From contig JBLHGN010000256.1 in NCBI GenBank assembly GCA_047616325.1, forward strand, positions 1-5,213: a stretch of 5,213 bases of DNA, given 5' to 3'. The DNA is from JBLHGN01 sp047616325 (GTDB lineage Bacteria > Pseudomonadota > Gammaproteobacteria > Pseudomonadales > Cellvibrionaceae). Positions 1 to 4,059 of this stretch are shown in pieces. The position numbers and the translations under genes were made by a program. How positions within the stretch are numbered: the first letter of the stretch is position 1; each line of letters begins with the position of its first letter. Under the pieces are notes generated by a model. That model did no database searches, had not been told where the DNA came from, and saw only the letters and a program-made list of their open reading frames with translations.

Positions 1-152
1 GAACGGCGAAGCGACACAACCTTGACCCCTATCGGTATTACGTTAAGATATTAGAAGCCATCCCGCATTGCGAAACCATAGAAGATTATGAAGCGCTGCT
101 GCCTTGGAATATTGAGTTGCCAAAAGTCGGGGCGGTGAAGGCGGCTGCATAA
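1..152 (+). pseudogene. IS66 family transposase TnpC, C-terminal fragment
   Basis: This is the 3' end of a transposase gene. It is read in frame from position 3 for 49 codons to the TAA at 150-152 and enters from outside the window, so the upstream part cannot be seen. The segment contains LDPYRYYVKILEAIP, then TIEDYEALLPWNI, then a short basic/alanine tail. This is the characteristic C-terminal domain of IS66 TnpC, in which a 'L.PY.Y....L..LP......D...LLPWN' pattern ends the protein. TnpC is the DDE transposase of IS66 elements and works with TnpA and TnpB. An intact element would carry a short non-coding end and a terminal repeat ending CGCTTAC in the same orientation just after the stop. 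Instead, the next recognisable IS66 sequence (197-409) belongs to the opposite strand and the other end of the element. The gene is therefore probably part of a rearranged remnant, although an intact 5' portion may lie outside the window. Confidence 0.85.
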
Positions 153-161
153 TCATATGTG

Positions 162-177
162 TAATATGACGATATTA
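162..177. repeat. Small inverted repeat at the IS66 fragment junction
   Basis: TAATAT-GACG-ATATTA forms a perfect 6-bp stem with a 4-nt loop. It lies 10 nt after the transposase stop, within the stretch where the + strand tnpC remnant gives way to the inverted tnpA remnant. It is AT-rich with no following T-run, so it is not a convincing terminator. It may mark the rearrangement junction or be chance. Confidence 0.3.
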
Positions 178-196
178 TGACCAACTATTGAACCTA

Positions 197-326
197 TTGC
201 TCGCTCACTTCCGAGTCCAGTAGAGCATTTGGCTGTAAACCAACCGTGTTGGCTGGCGTAGGTTGCAACGCTTTGTTTACAGCTGTTGTAGGTATCGACG
301 TGGGCCTGCCAGGCTTCTTTTTTCAT
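197..326 (-). pseudogene. IS66 accessory protein TnpA, 5' fragment, frameshifted
   Basis: On the - strand an ATG at 326-324 opens MKKEAWQAHVDTYNSCKQSV followed by ATYASQH. This matches the start of the IS66 accessory protein TnpA, which usually begins with a W-x-x-H...Y..S...S...Y...HG pattern and continues to an aromatic 'YW.RKL' segment. After QH-G, at about 243-245, the frame breaks. Shifting by one base restores LVYSQMLYWTRK (208-243). A second one-base loss near 206-208 is needed to continue as LSEQ, and in-frame stops follow. The start is supported by an AGGAG ribosome-binding site at 337-333, 6 nt from the ATG, and by the terminal repeat about 60 nt further upstream. The gene should be followed by tnpB and tnpC on the same strand. 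Instead the fragment runs into a tnpC end of opposite orientation, so this is a dead 5' remnant. The exact 3' limit of the homology is uncertain. Confidence 0.75.
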
Positions 327-332
327 TGGGCA

Positions 333-337
333 CTCCT
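333..337 (-). promoter_or_regulatory. Ribosome-binding site of the tnpA remnant
   Basis: On the - strand AGGAG lies 6 nt before the ATG at 326. It fixes the start of the tnpA fragment and confirms its orientation. Confidence 0.6.
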
Positions 338-389
338 ATGGATTTATGGAGTGCGTACGCTGACAGATTTAGGCGGTGATTAGAATAAT

Positions 390-409
390 GGGGTTAAGAG
401 GTCGCTTAC
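390..409 (-). mobile_element. IS66 left terminal inverted repeat
   Basis: Read on the - strand from 409, the sequence is GTAAGCGACCTCTTAACCCC. IS66-family elements characteristically begin GTAAGCG, and the tnpA start codon lies about 80 nt inside this end, the normal spacing for the left end. The boundary of the inserted DNA is therefore taken as position 409, with host sequence beginning at 410. No partner terminal repeat and no 8-bp target duplication can be identified inside the window. Confidence 0.65.
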
Positions 410-551
410 TACGTTTGGCTATAATTCACGGTAACCTCTAATAATTGACATTGCCTCAGGGCTTCAGGTATTTTCGATACTAAGGCGAGCTTTTGACGGC
501 AGGCTGGTAGCCTGTTAAATAAGGTCAATGCAGAGATCGTGAATGCCTGAA

Positions 552-568
552 CCCGCCCGAAGGGCGGG
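552..568. repeat. GC-rich hairpin CCCGCCC-GAA-GGGCGGG
   Basis: This is a perfect 7-bp stem with a 3-nt loop, about 115 nt beyond the trmK stop codon on its strand. Its stability fits a transcription-terminating or REP-like structure. The sequence after it on the - strand (TTCAGGCATT) and on the + strand (ATCCTTACTT) has no clean T-run, so a classic intrinsic terminator is not supported. It could stabilise a transcript end or be a dispersed palindrome. Confidence 0.45.
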
Positions 569-625
569 ATCCTTACTTCTCCATCCGCCACGTTACTCTA
601 TTTGCTAAGGACTATGGCCATTAGC

Positions 626-638
626 GGCGCAGAGCGCC
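626..638. repeat. Short GC hairpin GGCGC-AGA-GCGCC
   Basis: A perfect 5-bp stem with a 3-nt loop lies 46 nt downstream of the trmK stop on the - strand. It lacks a T-run. Together with the hairpin at 552-568 it makes the trmK downstream region structurally dense. Its role is unknown. Confidence 0.3.
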
Positions 639-689
639 TAGCTGAATGAACGTAAGGGCTCCTGCTGATGCGAATTTGAATTGTTAGAC
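636..689 (-). repeat. Weak attC-like sequence overlapping the trmK stop
   Basis: On the - strand GTCTAACAATTC begins at 689 and contains the trmK TAA. This matches the R'' box (RYYYAAC) and first bases of integron cassette attC sites, which commonly overlap the stop codon of the cassette gene. A possible partner R' box, GCTAGGC, lies at 642-636 and has one mismatch to GTTRRRY. This would give a 54-bp site. The inner arms do not pair convincingly, so this is a weak candidate. A housekeeping-type gene with an operon partner upstream is also not what a cassette normally carries. Confidence 0.15.
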
Positions 690-1475
690 CTGCCCCTCAA
701 GGTGTGCGGGTGAGGGTTTTGACTGCAGTTCTAGCGCAAGTTCGCTATAGGCACTTAAGGCTGCGAGTGCTTCGGCCTTGTTTTGGTGTAATACCACACG
801 CTGGTAGTGTTGCATAAGCGCGTTTAAATAGCGTGCTTTGGTGGCGTTAAACGGCTGCCAAATAGCCTCACCTAAAGGTGAAACACGAGAATGTTCGCTT
901 TTTTGGGGCGAGTAGCTGAGCAATATGTGCTCGTGGCAGCGGCCCTTTTCGCAGACAAACGCCTCTTTTTTAAACTTGAGTGGATGCTGGCCTAAGAATT
1001 TTCGTAGCTCAAAGATGTGGGAATTAGGGCTTAAAATAAAATCTATCGACATCGGTGAATGCGAGGGCGGCCCTCCATCATAGGGCGTTTCGTTTGTTGT
1101 TCTAGCCAAGGTATCGAGAAGCACTTTGAGTATACCTATCGCGCTACCGCCACCAATTCCAGCTAAAACAATCACCTGCCTTTTGTGTGGCTGCAAACGA
1201 ATATGGGTGGCGCACTCGTGTTTGAAGAACAGGCGGCCGTCGTCCAGATACTGGTAGTGATCACGCAATATATCGATTATTGAGGCGACGCGGTCAACCA
1301 GGTGAATGTCGGCTTTGGGATGGGCTTGGTGTAGGTGCAGGCCCAATCTTCCGTGATCACAGCAGAGGTCCCATATCTCGTCATAGGGATCGCATTGTGC
1401 AATCCAGTCATAAATGTGCTGCAGCCTCTCACCGAGGCGCCGTACGACCTTTTTGTTGTTTGTAACACGTGGCAT
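684..1475 (-). CDS. trmK: tRNA (adenine(22)-N(1))-methyltransferase TrmK-like
   Basis: This 263-aa class I SAM-dependent methyltransferase belongs to the TrmK family (COG2384), whose characterised members methylate N1 of A22 in certain tRNAs in the cytoplasm. The SAM-binding motif I is clear as YDEIWDLCCDHGRLG (31-45), close to the family's 'D.GCDH..L' signature. It is followed by an acidic strand end at HLVDR (58-62), an IVLAGIGGG loop (102-110) corresponding to the family 'AGMGG', and FILSPNS (146-152) for the usual 'QPN'. The SP for QP change is a small deviation. A segment rich in G, P and S (130-143) looks like a lineage insertion. The C-terminal part from about 205 is helical (ATKARYLNALMQHYQRVVLH), like the helical C-terminal region of known TrmK proteins. 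The ATG start lies 27 nt after the stop of the RRM gene, and the two genes are probably co-transcribed. No strong ribosome-binding site precedes it, so translation may be coupled or weak. Family assignment is firm; substrate is inferred. Confidence 0.85.
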   Translation of the reverse strand: MPRVTNNKKVVRRLGERLQHIYDWIAQCDPYDEIWDLCCDHGRLGLHLHQAHPKADIHLVDRVASIIDILRDHYQYLDDGRLFFKHECATHIRLQPHKRQVIVLAGIGGGSAIGILKVLLDTLARTTNETPYDGGPPSHSPMSIDFILSPNSHIFELRKFLGQHPLKFKKEAFVCEKGRCHEHILLSYSPQKSEHSRVSPLGEAIWQPFNATKARYLNALMQHYQRVVLHQNKAEALAALSAYSELALELQSKPSPAHLEGQV

Positions 1476-1502
1476 GTGGCTGTAAACGAAGGATGCAGAG
1501 GC

Positions 1503-1880
1503 CTATTTCGTGTTTTTCGACGTGGTCGCGCGGAATGTTTTACTGGGCGTTTTCTTTTTTGTGGGTTTGGCGGGTTTGGCTGGTGCCGCCGCGCTGGCTG
1601 TGCTTGCCTCCGTTTTAGACCTTGCGGCCGCCAATTCTGGCGCTATCTCCGCCTTTTTAACCCGCAGCGCGTTTTTCGCCACTATAAAACCATTGAGCGA
1701 TTTTATGGCTGCTTTGGCTTCGCCTGCGCGGGGCATTTCTACAAAGCCAAAACCCTTAGACTCCCCATTTAGCTTATCCAGCACCAAGTTGCACGACTGA
1801 ACCGTACCGAACTGTTCAAACATGGTTTTAAGCTCTGCCTCGGTTGTGATGCGGGCAATATTGCGAATAAGAATTTTCAT
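1503..1880 (-). CDS. RRM-domain RNA-binding protein with basic tail
   Basis: A 125-aa protein made of one RNA recognition motif (residues 1-78) and a low-complexity Lys/Ala/Pro/Thr tail (85-125). RNP2 is ILIRNI (3-8) and RNP1 is KGFGFVEM (42-49), with the RNA-stacking aromatics F44 and F46 present. The last RNP1 position is Met in place of the usual aromatic residue. The beta-alpha-beta-beta-alpha-beta order is readable (EAELKTMFEQFGTV helix, EAKAAIKSLNG helix). Small single-RRM proteins occur in many bacteria and bind single-stranded RNA; some are cold-responsive. The tail (PAKPAKPTKKKTPSK) should add non-specific nucleic-acid affinity. It is the first gene of a likely two-gene unit with trmK and diverges from the DUF3010/helicase pair. 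No good ribosome-binding site is seen before the ATG, and two stem-loops lie in its probable 5' leader (1895-1907 and 1922-1953). The reading frame is the same as that of trmK, separated by the TAG at 1503-1505 and 27 nt. Confidence 0.9.
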   Translation of the reverse strand: MKILIRNIARITTEAELKTMFEQFGTVQSCNLVLDKLNGESKGFGFVEMPRAGEAKAAIKSLNGFIVAKNALRVKKAEIAPELAAARSKTEASTASAAAPAKPAKPTKKKTPSKTFRATTSKNTK

Positions 1881-1894
1881 TGTTGCTAGTCCAG

Positions 1895-1907
1895 GCCGTC
1901 AAACGGC
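1895..1907 (-). repeat. Inverted repeat in the leader of the RRM gene
   Basis: GCCGT-CAA-ACGGC is a perfect 5-bp stem ending 15 nt before the RRM start codon on the - strand. Placed this close to the start, it could influence ribosome access. No function is known. Confidence 0.35.
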
Positions 1908-1921
1908 GATAAAAGATGTTT

Positions 1922-1953
1922 GCCAGAGAAGGTTTTGCTCGAGTTCCTCTGGC
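1922..1953 (-). repeat. Stem-loop in the probable leader of the RRM gene
   Basis: GCCAGAG (1922-1928) pairs with CTCTGGC (1947-1953), extending by two more A-T pairs past one bulged base. The loop contains the palindrome CTCGAG. It lies 42-73 nt upstream of the RRM start on the - strand. It could be an mRNA leader structure or an operator-like dyad; neither can be decided from sequence alone. Confidence 0.35.
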
Positions 1954-2040
1954 GTATTGGGGCCCGCTATCTTACCAGAGAAATTTGCTTTACCCGTCAG
2001 AGTATATAAAAGTGTAAGATGCGCGGTTATTATTGACTGA

Positions 2041-2058
2041 GGCGTGGGGCCCCGCGCC
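2041..2058. repeat. GC-rich dyad in the divergent intergenic region
   Basis: GGCG...CGCC arms enclose the 8-bp palindrome GGGGCCCC (2046-2053), giving a nearly perfect 18-bp dyad. It sits between the divergent RRM and DUF3010 genes, where a shared regulator could bind. Only the symmetry itself is directly supported. Confidence 0.35.
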
Positions 2059-2084
2059 GGTGTGTGCTTGCCTCCTAGAGTATT

Positions 2085-2097
2085 GCTCTCAAAGAGC
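2085..2097. repeat. Inverted repeat GCTCT-CAA-AGAGC
   Basis: A perfect 5-bp stem with a 3-nt loop lies 50 nt before the DUF3010 start. A related CTCTCAA word recurs at about 2104-2110, so the element is also part of a short imperfect direct repeat. Possible operator or leader structure, not assignable. Confidence 0.3.
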
Positions 2098-2110
2098 TTA
2101 AAACTCTCAA

Positions 2111-2124
2111 TTTAACGTGTTAAA
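2111..2124. promoter_or_regulatory. Operator-like dyad TTTAAC-GT-GTTAAA
   Basis: Perfect 6-bp arms around a 2-nt centre lie 23 nt upstream of the DUF3010 ATG. Size and position suit a transcription-factor site or a promoter -10 region for the DUF3010/helicase pair. No matching -35 hexamer with good spacing could be placed with confidence. Confidence 0.3.
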
Positions 2125-2147
2125 ACCAATCAAACGGTGTATTGATT

Positions 2148-2588
2148 ATGCGAGTGTGTGGTGTTGAGTTACATAATAACGAGGCGATAGTGTGCCTATT
2201 GTCTATAGATAAAGATTTGTTCGACCTGCCCGACTGCCGTGTGCGGCGTGTGCCCTTGCAAAGCGTTAACAGTCGCGAGCATTTACAGACCTTCCAATTT
2301 GCCTTTGCCAAACTAATGGAAGACTACAAAGTGGAAAAAGTGTCCATTCGCGAACGCATGATGAAGGGAAAGTATGCGGGGGGTGCCGTTGGCTTTAAAT
2401 TGGAAGCAGCGATTCAGCTCATTGAAGGGCTAGAGGTGGAATTGCTGTCGCCTACTATCATTAAAGAAACCTTGGCGCGCAACCCGTTGCCCATTCATTT
2501 TAACGATACCGGTCTTAAGGTCTTTCAAGAAACGGCATTTGTATGCGCTTATGCCAGCTTATTGAAAGACAAATTTCAAGCCATTTAA
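2148..2588 (+). CDS. DUF3010 family protein, possible RuvC-like fold
   Basis: A 146-aa protein that matches the uncharacterised DUF3010 family by its start (MRVCGVEL), middle (FAFAKLMEDYKVEKV, GGAVGFKLEAAIQLIEGLEVELLSPT) and end (TGLKVFQETAF). The ATG at 2148 is preferred because family members begin MRVCGVEL; an in-frame TTG at 2142 would add only two residues. No function has been established for the family, as far as I know. By inspection the layout resembles a RuvC/RNase H-like fold: strand one with an acid (VCGVELHNNEAIVCLL, E7), a later strand ending in an acid (VSIRER, E69), a helix (GFKLEAAIQLI), an SPTIIKETL segment like the P..VK element of RuvC, and a final acid before a helix (FQETAFVCAYASL, E128). 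This is inference. The stop lies 46 nt before the helicase start on the same strand, so the two are probably one transcript. No strong ribosome-binding site is seen. Confidence 0.85.
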   Translation: MRVCGVELHNNEAIVCLLSIDKDLFDLPDCRVRRVPLQSVNSREHLQTFQFAFAKLMEDYKVEKVSIRERMMKGKYAGGAVGFKLEAAIQLIEGLEVELLSPTIIKETLARNPLPIHFNDTGLKVFQETAFVCAYASLLKDKFQAI

Positions 2589-2591
2589 GCT

Positions 2592-2613
2592 CCCTATTTT
2601 TACCCCTATTTTT
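2592..2613 (+). repeat. Short direct repeat CCCTATTTTT between DUF3010 and helicase
   Basis: Two exact 10-nt copies (2592-2601 and 2604-2613) with a 12-nt period fill most of the gap before the helicase gene. The pyrimidine-rich run has no preceding stem, so it is not an intrinsic terminator. It may be an unstructured leader for the helicase. Confidence 0.35.
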
Positions 2614-2618
2614 GCACC

Positions 2619-2623
2619 AGAGG
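2619..2623 (+). promoter_or_regulatory. Ribosome-binding site for a GTG-started helicase
   Basis: AGAGG lies 11 nt before the GTG at 2635, slightly further than ideal. It supports the non-ATG start, and no alternative start preserves the conserved N-terminus. Confidence 0.45.
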
Positions 2624-2634
2624 CCCAAGTAACA

Positions 2635-4029
2635 GTGACTGCATTTCAAAGCTTAGATTTACATACACAATTGCTGAAGGCGGTGGATGCGCTTGGGTTT
2701 AAAGATGTGACTGAAGTGCAGGAAATATCAATTCCTCAGGCCATCGCTGGGCGCGACATTATTGTGTCGGCCAAAACCGGCAGTGGTAAAACAGCCGCTT
2801 TTATACTGCCCATGCTCAATCGTTTTTTAAACGATGACAAGCCCAATAGTGCAACACGCGGTTTAATACTGTTGCCCACGCGCGAGCTGGCACTGCAAAC
2901 ACAAAAGTTTTTCGAGAAATTAGCGCGCTATACAACCATAAAGTCGGGTTTAATTATTGGTGGTGAAGCGTATAAACACCAAGTGGCAAGTCTGCGGCGC
3001 AACCCCGAAGTTATTATCGCCACGCCAGGGCGCCTGGTGGACCATGTTGAAAAGGGCAATACCGATTTTAAAGGCTTAGAGGTGTTGGTGCTGGACGAAG
3101 CCGACAGAATGCTGGATATGGGCTTTGCAGAAGCCATGCACACCATTATTTCGGCCTGCAGCAGCGAGCGCCAAAACTTACTCTATTCTGCCACGCTTCA
3201 TCATAAAGGTTTTGCGCGCATAACCCGCTATTTGACCGATCCCCTGCGCGTAGACATCGAGGGGCACGAGCACGGTCATGTGAATATTGTGCAGCAAATA
3301 GTCTTGGCCGATGACGATAGGCATAAAGAGAACCTTGTGGCGGCACTGATAGAGGAAGAACATGCGCAGCGTATTTGTGTGTTTTGTAAAACCCGCGCGC
3401 AATCGCAGAAGGTTAGCAATATATTAATTTCGAAAAAATTGCGTTCACACTACATACACGGTGAAGTGTCGCAGAATGATCGCAAGCAAATTATGAATCG
3501 CTTTCGCGATGGAGGTTTGCAGGTGCTTGTGGCCACAGACTTGGCCGCGCGCGGTTTGGATATTGAGAACATCGATTTGGTGATCAATTATTCGCTGGCA
3601 CATACCGGCGACGACCATGTTCACCGCGTGGGGCGTACGGGTCGAGCGGGCAAGCAAGGCAAGGCCATTACGTTGGTGGGCCCCACGGAGTGGAATCAAA
3701 TGTCCAGTATCGAGCGGTATTTAAAAATACGCTTCGCGCAACGCAAAGTAAAAGGAATGGTGGCCAATTTTACCGGGCCTAAAAAGCTTAAAAGCTCTGG
3801 TAAGGCGGCGGGGTCGAAAAAGAAAAAAGTAGAAAAAGGTAAAGCGAAGGCGGTTAAAAAACCAACGGCGGCCAGACCCGCTTCCCCTAAAGCCAAACCC
3901 AGTAAGGCGGATGGACCGCAAGTTAAGCCCGATGGGCCGCAAACTGTATCGCGACCTAAAGCGGCAGCGCCTAATCGCCTTATGCGCGACGGTTATGAAG
4001 TGGTACGTAAGAAAAAACAAACGGATTAA
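2635..4029 (+). CDS. DEAD-box ATP-dependent RNA helicase, SrmB/RhlE-like
   Basis: This 464-aa helicase has the complete DEAD-box set: Q motif (about 21-34, GFKDVTEVQEISIP, with Thr-Glu in place of Thr-Pro before V-Q), Walker A AKTGSGKT (46-53), PTRELA (81-86), ATPGRL (129-134), DEAD (154-157), SAT (185-187), ATDLAARGLD (300-309) and HRVGRTGRAG (330-339). Both RecA-like domains are intact, so it should unwind short RNA duplexes with ATP. In bacteria such proteins act in ribosome assembly and mRNA turnover, often in the cold. The tail from about 380 (GPKKLKSSGKAAGSKKKK onward) is Lys/Ala/Pro-rich and includes a short DGPQ repeat, suited to RNA binding. Start is GTG at 2635, chosen because FQSLDLHTQLL is the usual family opening and AGAGG lies 11 nt upstream. 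It follows DUF3010 by 46 nt and converges on the ketosynthase remnant 30 nt downstream. SrmB versus RhlE cannot be settled by eye, so no symbol is given. Confidence 0.95.
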   Translation: MTAFQSLDLHTQLLKAVDALGFKDVTEVQEISIPQAIAGRDIIVSAKTGSGKTAAFILPMLNRFLNDDKPNSATRGLILLPTRELALQTQKFFEKLARYTTIKSGLIIGGEAYKHQVASLRRNPEVIIATPGRLVDHVEKGNTDFKGLEVLVLDEADRMLDMGFAEAMHTIISACSSERQNLLYSATLHHKGFARITRYLTDPLRVDIEGHEHGHVNIVQQIVLADDDRHKENLVAALIEEEHAQRICVFCKTRAQSQKVSNILISKKLRSHYIHGEVSQNDRKQIMNRFRDGGLQVLVATDLAARGLDIENIDLVINYSLAHTGDDHVHRVGRTGRAGKQGKAITLVGPTEWNQMSSIERYLKIRFAQRKVKGMVANFTGPKKLKSSGKAAGSKKKKVEKGKAKAVKKPTAARPASPKAKPSKADGPQVKPDGPQTVSRPKAAAPNRLMRDGYEVVRKKKQTD

Positions 4030-4059
4030 TTGTTGGGCCCTAAAATACGTTTTCTGAGT

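Larger units (their letters stand above)
410..683. other. Gene-poor stretch between the IS66 remnant and trmK
   Basis: No recognisable gene lies in these 274 nt. An open frame on the - strand of about 60 codons (591-412) has no recognised motif, and its stop codon is created at the IS66 junction (TA from flanking DNA, G from the element). It is either chance or the remains of something cut by the insertion. The visible structure is a 7-bp GC-rich hairpin at 552-568, a 5-bp hairpin at 626-638, and a GTCTAAC motif at the right edge. Neither hairpin is followed by a T-run on either strand. Confidence 0.5.

Noticed and set aside
1335..1772. 145-codon open frame on the + strand
   Set aside because: It is antisense to trmK and the RRM gene, both of which have clear family motifs. 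Its Cys/Arg/Phe-rich composition looks like a shadow frame.
1510..1800. 96-codon hydrophobic open frame on the + strand
   Set aside because: It is antisense to the RRM gene. The apparent membrane-like segment is the reverse of the Lys/Ala/Pro tail codons.
1960..2040. Sigma-70 promoters for the divergent operons (for example TGGTAAGAT on the - strand, TTGACT at 2032-2037 on the + strand)
   Set aside because: Single hexamers resemble the consensus, but no pair with 16-18 nt spacing and good matches could be assembled on either strand.
2142..2147. TTG start for DUF3010
   Set aside because: The ATG two codons later gives the family-typical MRVCGVEL start, and no ribosome-binding site favours the TTG.
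3721..4020. 99-codon open frame on the - strand within the helicase tail
   Set aside because: It is antisense to the basic tail; its Phe/Arg-rich composition mirrors Lys codons. No start signal is evident.
4030..4059. Bidirectional terminator between the convergent helicase and ketosynthase genes
   Set aside because: Only a GGGCCC hexamer is present, with no stem of useful length followed by a T-run on either strand.
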